DNA of 64,000 bases from Kordia sp039026955 (GCA_039026955.1 JBCCLH010000006.1:62001-126000); one strand, 5' to 3'. Counted from the stretch's first letter, positions 42,231 to 51,765 are shown. Numbers and translations are program-made. Notes: generated by a model from the letters alone, not told the origin.

Positions 42231-42307
42231 GTTAGTTGTTAGTTGTTAGTTGTTAGTTGTTAGTTGTTAGTTGTTAGTTGTTAGTTGTTAGTTGTTAGTT
42301 GTTAGTT
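42231..42307 (+). repeat. Heptanucleotide tandem repeat (GTTAGTT)n
   Basis: About eleven uninterrupted copies of a 7-bp unit just after the PNP stop codon; the unit length is not a multiple of three and it is non-coding. Slippage-prone. Confidence 0.9.
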
Positions 42308-42434
42308 AATATTATTTAAAATTCTAAATCCATAAAAAATAATCGAATAAATTATCACTAAAGTTTATGGGTTTATAAGTTTAGTAGTTTAAGTTTCTAT
42401 TGAAAAAGTATATAAGTGATTGATTTTGTGAGTA

Positions 42435-42950
42435 GTGAAAAAACGAATACACGAATTAACAAAAAACAAATCAACAAAAAACACAAAAGCTAGAAGCTAT
42501 ACGCTAGACAAATACACGAATACACAAATTAACAAATTGACAAAAAATAGACAAATAGCCCTCCTAACCATCCGATTGCTCCTTGGTTTTATCTTCTTCT
42601 TTCAAGGATTTGGTAAAATTTTCAAATTTGGAATGGAGAACGTGTACAATAACTTTTTTGCAGAAACCTATAAAGATGTTTTACCAGAATTTTTATTACA
42701 AGCAACTGCCTATTACACTTCGTATGTAGAATTTTTAGGTGGCATCTTGTTAATAATTGGTTTGAAACGCGACTACACACTATACGCTTTGGCATCTGTG
42801 TTAATAATTGTAACTTTCGGGCACGGTTTAGTTGCCCCAATTTGGGATTTGTCACATGTAATGTACAGAGCTATTTTATTACTAGCTTTGCTCCTATTGC
42901 CTAAAGAATGGGATCAGTATCGACTAGACACATTATTGAAGAAAAAATAA
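42435..42950 (+). CDS. DoxX-family membrane protein
   Basis: Up to 171 aa from GTG 42435; however, the first ~34 residues (Lys/Asn/Thr-rich) come from repeat-like DNA, and a TTG at 42537 giving 137 aa is a better start. Four hydrophobic segments and the DoxX-type opening LLTIRLLLGFIFFFQGFGKIF are clear. DoxX proteins are small redox-associated membrane proteins; the specific role in the arsenosugar cluster is not known. It is followed 13 bp later by arsM. Confidence 0.8.
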   Translation: MKKRIHELTKNKSTKNTKARSYTLDKYTNTQINKLTKNRQIALLTIRLLLGFIFFFQGFGKIFKFGMENVYNNFFAETYKDVLPEFLLQATAYYTSYVEFLGGILLIIGLKRDYTLYALASVLIIVTFGHGLVAPIWDLSHVMYRAILLLALLLLPKEWDQYRLDTLLKKK

Positions 42951-42963
42951 ACAGAAACGATTC

Positions 42964-43932
42964 ATGAGTTATTTAGAAACTACACACGACGTATACAAAG
43001 AAGCAGCGTTAATCCCTGATGTGGGATTGTGTTGCACCACCAATCCAATTTGGGAATTGCCAGGTTTAAAAATTCCGAAAATCATGCAAGAAATGAACTA
43101 TGGTTGTGGAAGTACCGTCCATGCGCGCGATTTGACGAACAATCCGAAAATGCTATATGTGGGCGTTGGTGGCGGAATGGAATTATTACAATTCTCTTAT
43201 TTTAATCGTCAAAAAGGCGGTGTGATTGGATTGGACGTTGTAGATGAAATGCTAGAAGCTTCTCGCAAAAACTTTATCGAAGCCGAGGAACAAAACGATT
43301 GGTTTAAAAGCGAATTTGTAGACTTACGCAGAGGAGACGCATTAAATCTACCTGTAGAAGACAATAGCATTGATGTAGCAGCGCAAAACTGTTTGTTTAA
43401 TATCTTTAAAACAGACGATTTAAAAAAAGCGATTGCAGAAATGTATCGCGTGCTAAAACCACATGGAAAACTCGTAATGAGCGATCCGACTTGTGAACAA
43501 CCGATGAACGAAACGCTGCGAAATGACGAACGTTTACGTGCGCTGTGTTTAAGCGGAAGTTTGCCAATTGCTGAATATGTAAAAATGCTCACAGATGCAG
43601 GATTTGGAACGATTGAAATTCGCGCGAGAAAACCGTATCGTATCCTCGATCCGAAGAATTATCCAACAGACGAATTAATCTATATAGAATCAATTGAAGT
43701 AGCCGCGATCAAAGATCCAATGCCTGAAGACGGACCTTGTGTTTTCACTGGAAAAGCTGCGATATACTTCGGAACAGAAGAATACTTCGACGATCAAAAA
43801 GGTCATATTTTATTGCAAAATCAGCCAATTGCCATCTGTGATAAAACCGCAAAAGCTTTAGCCGATTTAGGAAGAGACGATATTTTCATTTCAGGATCTA
43901 CATACCATTATGATGGTGGTGGCTGTTGTTAA
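42964..43932 (+). CDS. arsM: Arsenosugar-type arsenite methyltransferase ArsM
   Basis: 322 aa. SAM-binding motif VGVGGGMELLQF, and Cys pairs used for As(III): CCTTNP (near 20), CGSTVHA, CEQP, with the C-terminal GGGCC end typical of the arsenosugar branch. It methylates arsenite stepwise using SAM in the cytosol. Together with arsS, the two TIGR genes and the PNP it forms the core pathway for arsenosugar synthesis. Confidence 0.92.
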   Translation: MSYLETTHDVYKEAALIPDVGLCCTTNPIWELPGLKIPKIMQEMNYGCGSTVHARDLTNNPKMLYVGVGGGMELLQFSYFNRQKGGVIGLDVVDEMLEASRKNFIEAEEQNDWFKSEFVDLRRGDALNLPVEDNSIDVAAQNCLFNIFKTDDLKKAIAEMYRVLKPHGKLVMSDPTCEQPMNETLRNDERLRALCLSGSLPIAEYVKMLTDAGFGTIEIRARKPYRILDPKNYPTDELIYIESIEVAAIKDPMPEDGPCVFTGKAAIYFGTEEYFDDQKGHILLQNQPIAICDKTAKALADLGRDDIFISGSTYHYDGGGCC

Positions 43933-43991
43933 TTGGGAATTAGTATTGAGTGCTGAGTATTCAGTATTGAGATTTTTTAATAGACTACGAT

Positions 43992-44271
43992 TCGTCATTA
44001 CGAGCGACAGCGCGGTAATCTGTGTATCATATAGCAGTTTCGTTATTTAAAGTATGAGATTGCCACGAATTTCTTTGGAAATTCTCGCAAAGACGTATCA
44101 AAAAATAAAGTATTGTTACATTTTCAAATTATCAAATTATCAAATTATTTAATTAAAAACTATGACTCGTCATTACGAGCGACAGCGCGGTAATCTGTGT
44201 ATCATATAGCAGTTTCGTTATTTAAAGTATGAGATTGCCACGAATTTCTTTGGAAATTCTCGCAAAGACGT
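43992..44271. repeat. 105-bp direct repeat pair
   Basis: 43992-44096 and 44167-44271 are identical by eye. Each joins two dispersed motifs: TTACGAGCGACAGCGCGG and TTGCCACGAATTTC...TCGCAAAGACG. They look like a recent local duplication of family-A repeats. Confidence 0.85.
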
Positions 44272-44304
44272 TTCTAACGTTTCTGTAGAGAATACAAAAT
44301 ATAA

Positions 44305-44341
44305 AAACACCACAATTCATACGCTGAATTGTGGTGTTTAC
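44305..44341 (+). terminator. Perfect 15-bp hairpin
   Basis: AAACACCACAATTCA and TGAATTGTGGTGTTT around a TACGC loop. Located 370 bp after arsM, 50 bp before the VOC gene; bidirectional terminator-like. Confidence 0.7.
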
Positions 44342-44389
44342 AGTTAACGATACTTTATATTTATAACTAAACTCCTTAGAATCATAAAA

Positions 44390-44773
44390 ATGCAAACCTT
44401 CTCATTCAACCACATCGCACTTTCCGTAAAAGATGTAGACATCGCTATAGCATTCTACCAAAAAATATTTCAATTCAAAGAAATCAAAAACACCGCCTCT
44501 ACTTCCAAAACCAGATGGTTAGCAATTGGAGAAGGCAAACAATTACATCTCATTCCACGTCCAAACGCAGACATAAAAACCAACAAGGCAGTTCATTTTG
44601 CGTTTGCAACTTCAGACTTCAATGCATTTGTAAACTTTCTTAACGAATTAAATATTTCTTATTCCGATTGGCGCGATACTCCTAAAAAGGATTATGTAAG
44701 AGACGATGGAATTCAACAAATCTATTTTCAAGATCCTGATGGCTATTGGATTGAAGTGAATGATGATGTATAG
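44390..44773 (+). CDS. VOC-family (glyoxalase-like) protein
   Basis: 127 aa, one pair of betaalphabetabetabeta modules. Metal-ligand candidates are His8 in FNHIALSV, a central His (AVHFAF) and the C-terminal Glu of DPDGYWIEVN. Likely a glyoxalase or dioxygenase-type enzyme; the substrate cannot be told. It stands alone between repeat-rich spacers within the arsenosugar region. Confidence 0.82.
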   Translation: MQTFSFNHIALSVKDVDIAIAFYQKIFQFKEIKNTASTSKTRWLAIGEGKQLHLIPRPNADIKTNKAVHFAFATSDFNAFVNFLNELNISYSDWRDTPKKDYVRDDGIQQIYFQDPDGYWIEVNDDV

Positions 44774-44866
44774 CCAAAATAAGAAAGCAGGATAGTTCCC
44801 GTATTGAAATGATGTGTTTACGCATTCCAAATTTTCTAGCTTTTCAAAAGTGAGTAGTTTTGTAAC

Positions 44867-46258
44867 ATGAAAAAAATCATTTGCTTAACTTTTTGTTGTG
44901 TTTTCTCGTTTTTGGGTTTTAGTCAGTCAAATACAGAATGTATGCTTGAAAGAGAAAATGCTCGTTTTTATACACTCCACAGAAATACATTTACAACGTA
45001 TCATAAGCACAAAGACAATTATTATAAGCTTGAAGAAAAGTTTGAACTTTACAGAAGATCCGTAAGAATAAAGACTGATACATCTAAAGTTTCCTTGCTT
45101 CCAAAGGACATATACAAAGTAAAAAACATTGTTCGAAATAATTTCAAAAATCTAGCGCATCAAAGGTTTATCAGTAAAAAAAAGGATATGAGATATGAAC
45201 TTTTTCAGTTCAATCAAGAGTTCTTTATTTTACAAACATTTTATATTGATGCTGAAAATAGTCGTAAAAAAATATACAAAACCGAAATGCTTCCGTTTAC
45301 ATACATCAACCTTGGAAAGGGAAAAAAGATCATTCATTTTATGCATCACAATGGTGGTTTTATCGTTCCTCAAAAAGATACATTCACTGCAATTGTATGG
45401 GTTTCCGAGCCAAATACTGGCTTTTTCCCAATAAAATTCACTAAAACCGAAACACATACAGCTTCCTACACGAGCAAAGTGTTGTTTGAGTTTAGCAAAT
45501 ACATATATGATATCGACCGATATTACGAAATTGTCACTGTTGGTCACAAAAAACGCCTATATAATTTCAGAGGTGAAGACGTTCTACAACAAAAATACGA
45601 TTCAATTGTCCTTAAAGAGTTTATTATTGGTTATAAGCAACATACCATTGATGTATACAACCAAACATTTCAACAACTAAACTTACCAAAATTACAAGCG
45701 GCGTATTGGGGCAGCGACAACAAATACAATCTTGAAGTTATTCAAAATAACACCCTAAAACGCATTCCGCTTTCAGGCGACACTTCTGAGCCATACATCA
45801 TCACAAATCCTGCGCCTCCGTACATGCCCACTTCAATTCCAGACTGGGAACATAGGATTGAAGAGCGAAAAAATGTATATGCGCTACATACATTTCCACA
45901 TGATACGATTAAAATTCCGAAAGCGAATGTAAAGGATATCTTTTTCCTAAAAAATAAACAACGAATTTTAGCAGCAGTACACGCGCCCTATTTTGTTACT
46001 AGAAATGCAAATGGCTTATTTTCCATGTGGAATTTAAGGGAACCTCAATATGCGCAATTACAAAATGTAACTCATATTGAATATGTGGGTGATAAGATTC
46101 GCTTTGTAGAAAATAATTTATATGGATATTACGGAATTCACCTGAAAGGTCGTTACAAAAAGCTCGACCAATTTCAAAGATTTTTTGCTGCCTTTGAGTT
46201 GCCCGATGGACGCAAAGGCTGGCTCGATAGAAACGGAAAAGAATACGTAAATTTGTAA
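44867..46258 (+). CDS. Exported WG-repeat-like protein of unknown function
   Basis: 463 aa with a signal peptide (IICLTFCCVFSFLGFSQS). The C-terminal half has WG-like beta repeats (GHKKRLYNFRGEDVLQQKYDSIVL, DGRKGWLDRNGKEYVNL). Three bp separate it from the sterol desaturase-like gene. No catalytic motif; the function is unknown. Confidence 0.7.
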   Translation: MKKIICLTFCCVFSFLGFSQSNTECMLERENARFYTLHRNTFTTYHKHKDNYYKLEEKFELYRRSVRIKTDTSKVSLLPKDIYKVKNIVRNNFKNLAHQRFISKKKDMRYELFQFNQEFFILQTFYIDAENSRKKIYKTEMLPFTYINLGKGKKIIHFMHHNGGFIVPQKDTFTAIVWVSEPNTGFFPIKFTKTETHTASYTSKVLFEFSKYIYDIDRYYEIVTVGHKKRLYNFRGEDVLQQKYDSIVLKEFIIGYKQHTIDVYNQTFQQLNLPKLQAAYWGSDNKYNLEVIQNNTLKRIPLSGDTSEPYIITNPAPPYMPTSIPDWEHRIEERKNVYALHTFPHDTIKIPKANVKDIFFLKNKQRILAAVHAPYFVTRNANGLFSMWNLREPQYAQLQNVTHIEYVGDKIRFVENNLYGYYGIHLKGRYKKLDQFQRFFAAFELPDGRKGWLDRNGKEYVNL

Positions 46259-46261
46259 TCT

Positions 46262-47143
46262 ATGGAAAACTACCTTGATATCTTTTTAAAATCTTACGGT
46301 CAGTATTGGAATTACTTTTTGAACTTGATTTATTTTCGAGAAATTGAAAACTATTTTTATGGCTTGATTGTGATTTCTCTAGTTGTTTGGGTTTTGGAAA
46401 TTCTATTTCCTTGGCGAAAAAATCAAGCTATTTTTCGAAAAGATTTTTGGCTAGATACTTTCTACATGTTTTTCAACTTTTTCATATTTAATATGATTCT
46501 GTTTTCGGCACTTTCCAACACCACAGCAGCTTTTTTTGATGATGCATTAGGTGTGATTGGATTATCGCTAGAAAGCATTCAATTGTTTAACGTGAGCGCG
46601 TTGCCAAGTTGGATAGGCTTGCTTATTTTCTTTGTAGTGTCAGATTTTGTACAGTGGAATACGCATCGTTTGTTGCACCGAGTTGACTTTTTATGGAATT
46701 TTCACAAAGTACATCATTCCGTGAAAGAAATGGGCTTTGCGGCACATTTGCGTTATCATTGGATGGAAACTATTGTGTATAAATCGTTGTTGTACATTCC
46801 GATTGCCATTATCGGCGGATTCAGTGTGCAGAATGTAGCTTTTGTCTATTTCTTTACGATTTCTGTGGGACATTTAAATCATGCGAATTTAGGTTGGGAT
46901 TATGGAATTTTAAAGTACATTTTCAACAATCCGAAGATGCATATTTGGCATCACAGCAAAGAGTTGCCGCGAAAATACGGTGTTAATTTTGGTCTGACGT
47001 TGAGTGTGTGGGATTATCTATTCAAGACGAATTATGTTCCCAAAAGCGGACGCGATATCGAACTTGGTTTTGCTAACGATGAACACTTTCCACAAGATTT
47101 TCTACAACAAGAAATCTATCCGATCAATTTAAAAAAGGAATAG
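46262..47143 (+). CDS. Fatty acid hydroxylase/sterol desaturase-family protein
   Basis: 293 aa, four membrane segments and the eight-His di-iron motifs HRLLHR, HKVHHS and HIWHHS. The family oxidises lipid-like substrates at the membrane. It sits one base pair upstream of the DUF547 lipoprotein gene; both are frequent companions of arsenosugar clusters, where lipid- or sugar-linked arsenic products might be the substrate (inference). Confidence 0.87.
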   Translation: MENYLDIFLKSYGQYWNYFLNLIYFREIENYFYGLIVISLVVWVLEILFPWRKNQAIFRKDFWLDTFYMFFNFFIFNMILFSALSNTTAAFFDDALGVIGLSLESIQLFNVSALPSWIGLLIFFVVSDFVQWNTHRLLHRVDFLWNFHKVHHSVKEMGFAAHLRYHWMETIVYKSLLYIPIAIIGGFSVQNVAFVYFFTISVGHLNHANLGWDYGILKYIFNNPKMHIWHHSKELPRKYGVNFGLTLSVWDYLFKTNYVPKSGRDIELGFANDEHFPQDFLQQEIYPINLKKE

Positions 47144-47144
47144 C

Positions 47145-48032
47145 ATGAAACATATATTATATTTATGCTGTGCGCTTTTAGTGATTTCTTGTGGAACACA
47201 ACAAAAAGTTACGCAGAATACTCCTGAAAAACCTGATGAGACAGTGTTTACGATCATAGATTCTGTACAAGCACAATTTGATAAAATTGCAGAAAAAGAC
47301 TCTCTGAATAGCGCAAAAGAAACGTATACGGATGGTTATAGTACAGCTGATGGAGAAAGTGTTACGATTGAATTTGTTCCTACCAAAAATTATTTTAATC
47401 ACACAACTTGGAATGATTTACTGGAAAAACATGTGTCTTCAGAAGGAAATGTAGATTATATCGGTTTTCAAGATGATCAAACTTTGTTGAAAAAATACAT
47501 ACAGTCATTAGGCGCAACGATGCCAAACGACGATTGGTCCAAAGAAGAAACACTAGCATATTGGATCAACGCGTATAATGCGCTTACGGTCGATTTGATT
47601 TTGAGAAATTATCCGCTAAAAAGCATCAAAGACATCAGCAAACCTTGGAATCAGCGTTTGTGGAAATTGGGTGAAAAATGGTACAATTTAGATGAAATAG
47701 AACATAAAATTCTACGCAAAATGAACGAACCACGCATTCATTTTGCCATCAATTGTGCTTCATTTTCTTGTCCACCATTGTTGAATGAAGCGTTCTCTTC
47801 TGAAAAAATTAAGACACAACTCACTAAAATTACTAAAGCATTTTTAGCCGATACACAACGCAATACGATTACAAAAAATCAACTAGAGATTTCTAAGATT
47901 TTCAAATGGTTTGCGAAAGATTTCAAACAAAATGGTTCACTGATTGACTTTTTGAATCAATATTCCGAAGTGAAGATTAGCAAAAACGCAAAGAAAACAT
48001 ACAAAGACTACGATTGGACATTGAATGAGTAA
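47145..48032 (+). CDS. DUF547 lipoprotein
   Basis: 295 aa. Lipoprotein signal (LLVISCGTQQ, Cys ~16) then a DUF547 domain: WNDLLEKHVSSEGNVDYIGF, AYWINAYNALTVDLIL, HFAINCASFSCPPLLNEAF. The conserved Cys and His suggest a peptidase-like or redox fold, but the activity is unknown. Its end overlaps the glycosyltransferase start by 8 bp. A second DUF547 protein is encoded at 59468-60184. Confidence 0.85.
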   Translation: MKHILYLCCALLVISCGTQQKVTQNTPEKPDETVFTIIDSVQAQFDKIAEKDSLNSAKETYTDGYSTADGESVTIEFVPTKNYFNHTTWNDLLEKHVSSEGNVDYIGFQDDQTLLKKYIQSLGATMPNDDWSKEETLAYWINAYNALTVDLILRNYPLKSIKDISKPWNQRLWKLGEKWYNLDEIEHKILRKMNEPRIHFAINCASFSCPPLLNEAFSSEKIKTQLTKITKAFLADTQRNTITKNQLEISKIFKWFAKDFKQNGSLIDFLNQYSEVKISKNAKKTYKDYDWTLNE

Positions 48033-48813
48033 AATTTCGATCATCATACCAATGCTGAATGAGGCAGACACGATTGTTGCATCGCTTGAAGCTATACAAG
48101 AGCGCATGAAATATAAGCAACACGAAATTATTTTGGTAGATGGCGGAAGTACAGACGATACGATTATTGTCGTTTCAAACTTCATTTCTCAATTCAACAG
48201 AACCCAAAATACAGCGCGGAAACGATGTGTGGACTTGTTCCCGCGTAGGCGAGAATCTCTTGGTCATGAAGAACACGCCGTGTACATCCAACTTTTCGAA
48301 TCGCAAAAAGGACGTGCCAAGCAAATGAATTTGGGCGCTCAAAAAGCTTCGGGTCGTATTTTGTATTTTCTGCATGCAGATACCATTCCTCCAAAACATT
48401 TTGACGCGTACATTTTACAAGAACTCAACAAGGGCAATAAAGCAGGTTGCTTTCGCATGAAGTTTGATTATCCGCATCCTGTCTTACTCGTTTCGCAGTT
48501 TTTCACGCGTTTTAATGTCAAATGGTGTCGTGGCGGCGATCAGTCGTTGTTTATTGAAAAAGCATTGTTCTCCACTCTACAAGGTTTTGACGAATCGTAT
48601 ATTATTTATGAAGATTGCGAATTTATCAATCGTTTATACGAACACAATCAGTTTTCCATCATTCCGAAAAGCGTGAAGACTTCTGCTAGAAAATACAAGG
48701 TAAATGGCACGTGGAAATTACAATATCATTTCGCCATGATTCACATCAAAAAATCCAAAGGTGCTTCTGCGGAAGAGTTGTATGCGTATTATAAGAAACA
48801 TATTTTATCGTAG
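48025..48813 (+). CDS. TIGR04283 arsenosugar glycosyltransferase with an in-frame insertion
   Basis: 262 aa, GT2 fold: SIIIPMLNEADTI, the DGGSTDDT loop (~41-48) and GRAKQMNLGAQKASG. TIGR04283 proteins act in arsenosugar cluster glycosylation. Between the nucleotide loop and GRAKQ there is an extra ~30 residues (FNRTQNTARKRCVDLFPRRR region, bases ~48185-48285) that read like a dispersed repeat translated in frame and lengthen the protein beyond the usual ~230 aa. The repeat falls in a surface loop, so function may persist, but this is uncertain. Confidence 0.85.
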   Translation: MSKISIIIPMLNEADTIVASLEAIQERMKYKQHEIILVDGGSTDDTIIVVSNFISQFNRTQNTARKRCVDLFPRRRESLGHEEHAVYIQLFESQKGRAKQMNLGAQKASGRILYFLHADTIPPKHFDAYILQELNKGNKAGCFRMKFDYPHPVLLVSQFFTRFNVKWCRGGDQSLFIEKALFSTLQGFDESYIIYEDCEFINRLYEHNQFSIIPKSVKTSARKYKVNGTWKLQYHFAMIHIKKSKGASAEELYAYYKKHILS

Positions 48814-49398
48814 GTTTTTAAACTTGTTAGACGCACTGTATTTTTAGACTCGTTCCCGCTTTCGCGGTGATCTTTTAGACTCGCTTTGCTTTTATAGGTA
48901 CTTCGTTTTTAGATTTGTTAGAATTCTTATATCAATAAAATAATCTCATGCATAGTGTAAAAAAACAAGCACATCTCGATACAAATTTGTGAAGCAAATT
49001 CGAAGTGACATTTTTTTAATGTAACGATTTGAAAATTTGAAAATGTACCAATGGTTATTTCAAAGACTAATTCTACTTTAATTTTGACAGATTGCCACGA
49101 CTTCGTCTCGCAATGACGTAACAAAGATTTTCTAAGAATACTTGCTTTTATCATAGAAAAGTGACGTATCATGTAGAAACGTCTTTGCGAGGAGTTTACG
49201 ACGTGGCCATCTGTTTCTTCCTAAGACTAATTCTGCTTTGATTTAGGCAGATTACCGCGCTGTCGCTCGTAATGACGTATCATAATTTTATCAAAAATCA
49301 CTTGTTTTTATCATAGAAATCGATATAATATTTTTCAATGCAATAATTTGTAAATTTTACCCTAACAAACTCACCTACTCACCTACCAAAATACTAAG
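48814..49398. repeat. Repeat-rich spacer between convergent genes
   Basis: Family-A motifs (CAGATTGCCACGACTTCG and TTACCGCGCTGTCGCTCG) at about 49085-49125, 49165-49215 and 49240-49280, plus short AT-rich spacers. No gene supported. Confidence 0.55.
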
Positions 49399-49570
49399 AG
49401 GCAAAGCCAATACCAAAGCGAAGCGTGACCAAAATACCAACAGGCAAAGCCAATACCAAAGCAAAGCGTGACCAAAATACCAACAGGCAAAGCCAATACC
49501 AAAGCGAAGCATGACCAAAATACCAACAGGCAAAGCCGATACTAAAAATCTAAGAGCGAAGCAAGTCCAA
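49399..49570 (+). repeat. 43-bp tandem repeat, about four copies
   Basis: Copies begin at 49399, 49442, 49485 and 49528 with AGGCAAAGCCAATACC and share CAAAATACCAAC. Slightly diverged, unspaced; an open frame on the minus strand is repeat-derived and not a gene. Confidence 0.85.
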
Positions 49571-49619
49571 AGCGATAGCGTGTCCAAAAGCAAAGCGCAT
49601 CCAAAAGGCAAAGCCGCGT

Positions 49620-50246
49620 CTAAACATCTTCCAATTCCACCAAAATTTCTTCCAGCTTTCGCACATGTACACCATACAATTTATCTGCCCAAATAACCGT
49701 AAGATAGTAGATAAACACACAGCAAAGTAAATAGCCTAAAATCACTAAAATCAACGTGCTTCCGGACATTTGTAGCAAGAACCATTCGGTAAAATAATCA
49801 TCTCCGAATTTTACAGCGCCCATAAAGATACACGCTACCGAAACTGGTAATAATAACGAACCTGCAATGATGCCTGTTTTATAGACTTCCATGGTCAATT
49901 TGATGTCGTGAATAAAGTTGAGAATGGTTTCTTTCGTTTGTTGTCCCACATTGGAAGTCCGACGTAAAAACCACACCATTTTTGCCAAATATCCCAACGT
50001 CATCAAACTCGTGATGAACATAAAAATAAAATACACTGCACGTGGCAATTCATACATTTCTATCAGGAATGGATAGGAAAAAAAGACCACAATGGCTACT
50101 AATTGTGTTGCAATTTCACCTTTCATCATTTTGCGAATTCGGGCAATGGGCATTTGACTTTCCTTTAGGTTGTCTAAAGTGGTAGGCAAATGCAAATCGT
50201 CTTGACTTTCGCTGTCCATCAGTTCTTTTATCTTATCAAAATCCAT
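49620..50246 (-). CDS. Membrane protein, putative anti-sigma partner
   Basis: 208 aa with about four membrane helices (VAIVVFFSYPFLI; VYFIFMFITSLMTLGYLA; GIIAGSLLLPVSVACIFMG; LILVILGYLLCCVFIYY) and a short cytosolic N terminus (DFDKIKELMDSESQDDLHLP). Its start overlaps the sigma factor end by 11 bp, and this gene order suggests that it restrains the sigma factor, but no canonical anti-sigma motif is visible. Confidence 0.7.
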   Translation of the reverse strand: MDFDKIKELMDSESQDDLHLPTTLDNLKESQMPIARIRKMMKGEIATQLVAIVVFFSYPFLIEMYELPRAVYFIFMFITSLMTLGYLAKMVWFLRRTSNVGQQTKETILNFIHDIKLTMEVYKTGIIAGSLLLPVSVACIFMGAVKFGDDYFTEWFLLQMSGSTLILVILGYLLCCVFIYYLTVIWADKLYGVHVRKLEEILVELEDV

Positions 50247-50739
50247 GATGCTGTGTTTTTATAATTTCTCTTAATTTCTTCTTTGTTCGGTTAAGTTTTA
50301 CACGAACATTTCCAGGCGACATTCCCAAGTTTTTCGCCATTTCTTCTCCCGAAAAACCTTCAATAAATTGAAAAATGAGTGCTTTTTCAATTTTATTCAA
50401 TTGCTGTACAGCTTTGTAAAAAATAGCTAATTGTTGTTCTTTTTCATCCGAATAGTCTTCGTCAGCTAATTGTACATATTCGGGCATTTTGTAGTTGTCG
50501 GGCTTGCGTTTTTCTTTCTTAAAAAATACAATTGCCGTATTCAATGCCACGCGATACATCCAACTAGAAAATTGACTTTTTCCGTTGAATGATTTAAGGG
50601 ATTTCCACAGTTGCAAGATAATTTCCTGTACCAAATCTTCACGGTCGCTCGCATCTTCAAAATACATGCGAGAGACCTTGTGAAGAATCCCTTTATGGGT
50701 CGTAATTTTGCTTAGAAATTCTTGTTCTGTGAGTTCCAA
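50236..50739 (-). CDS. ECF RNA polymerase sigma factor
   Basis: 167 aa. Sigma region 2 (YFEDASDREDLVQEIILQLWKSL, QFSSWMYRVALNTAIVFFKKEKR) and region 4 (LIFQFIEGFSGEEMAKNLGMSPGNVRVKLNRTKKKLREII) are complete. The start is a TTG (50739) just 11 bp after the upstream TraB-like gene's stop. It probably directs transcription in response to an envelope signal transmitted by the membrane protein encoded downstream. Confidence 0.9.
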   Translation of the reverse strand: MELTEQEFLSKITTHKGILHKVSRMYFEDASDREDLVQEIILQLWKSLKSFNGKSQFSSWMYRVALNTAIVFFKKEKRKPDNYKMPEYVQLADEDYSDEKEQQLAIFYKAVQQLNKIEKALIFQFIEGFSGEEMAKNLGMSPGNVRVKLNRTKKKLREIIKTQHHGF

Positions 50740-50750
50740 TCCAGTACTTT

Positions 50751-51605
50751 TTAGAATACAGGCGTAATGGTAAATCCTTGTTTTCTCAATAATTCAATTA
50801 CGCCATTTTCACCTGGCAAGTGTGCTGCGCCAACGGCAAATAGCGTAGATTGTTTTTTTATCATATCAGGCATAATCTTCGCCCAGTTGTTGTTGCGAAC
50901 TTCCAACAACCAGTATGCTGCATTTTTATCAAAAAAGCGTTCGTCATCGTGCATCATATCAAATAACTGACTTAACTCTTCCTTTTTGTACTTGCTTACC
51001 ATTTCAGCAAATACCGTTTTGTATTCTTCAAACAACTCAATTTGCTTCCATAAGAAATCTTTTGGATAGGCTTTGTCGAAGAAATCTAGTTGTGCATCCA
51101 AGGTTTCCAATCCTGCCATTTCTTTATTATTTTTTTGTGCAAGCGTGGTCAATTCCACTTCATACATTTTCTTTGCTGGACAGCTCGCACTTTGTTGAAT
51201 CAGTAATGAATAGATGGTTGCCAACGTATAACTGTTCACCATTTGCAAAGACATTTTCAATTCTTTTTGCAGCAAATTGTCCAGATATTTTTGTTGTGCT
51301 TTGGTCAATTCTTCTGTCAACTTTCCACCAGACATCATCTTTTTTTGTGCTGCCATCAATGCTTCCGTGTCTGACATATCGACTTCTAAAATTAATTTTT
51401 CTGTTTCGTTTAGTGCTTTGGTTACTTTTTTAGGAATAGAAAAATCTTCTTTGCACATGATGTGAATGGTTCCCAAAAGGTACGAAGGTTGGTCTAAATC
51501 TTTGTGTTCAATTTTCCACAAAAGAGAATTTTCTAGTTTTTTGGATTGTGCATTTCCAGCAAAACCTATGGTTAGAAACGCAATGAGTACTACTAATTTT
51601 TTCAT
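50751..51605 (-). CDS. TraB/GumN-family exported protein
   Basis: 284 aa with a signal peptide (MKKLVVLIAFLTIGFAGNAQ). The TraB family features are present: LLGTIHIMCKEDF with the conserved GxxH, and a C-terminal GAAHLPGENGVIELL. Members are thought to be metal-dependent proteases of the EreA/Tiki fold; substrates are unknown. Followed by the ECF sigma gene. Confidence 0.87.
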   Translation of the reverse strand: MKKLVVLIAFLTIGFAGNAQSKKLENSLLWKIEHKDLDQPSYLLGTIHIMCKEDFSIPKKVTKALNETEKLILEVDMSDTEALMAAQKKMMSGGKLTEELTKAQQKYLDNLLQKELKMSLQMVNSYTLATIYSLLIQQSASCPAKKMYEVELTTLAQKNNKEMAGLETLDAQLDFFDKAYPKDFLWKQIELFEEYKTVFAEMVSKYKKEELSQLFDMMHDDERFFDKNAAYWLLEVRNNNWAKIMPDMIKKQSTLFAVGAAHLPGENGVIELLRKQGFTITPVF

Positions 51606-51765
51606 GTGTATCTTTTTTATATTGAAAGATCTTTTCAGCCGAATGCATCTTTCTTTTTCTAATTAATTTTCTAGTTGCTTCGTAAGTATCAACATTCAAA
51701 AAATGTTACAATAAAACCGAAATTATTTTGTAATTAATTGATTCACAAACTCATAATTCGCTGGA

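Noticed and set aside
49399..49570. Regular 43-bp repeats that could suggest a CRISPR array
   Set aside because: Copies are contiguous with no unique spacers and no cas genes are present; a plain tandem repeat.
49375..49611. 78-codon minus-strand ORF with Leu/Trp-rich repeats
   Set aside because: It is the translation of the 43-bp tandem repeat.
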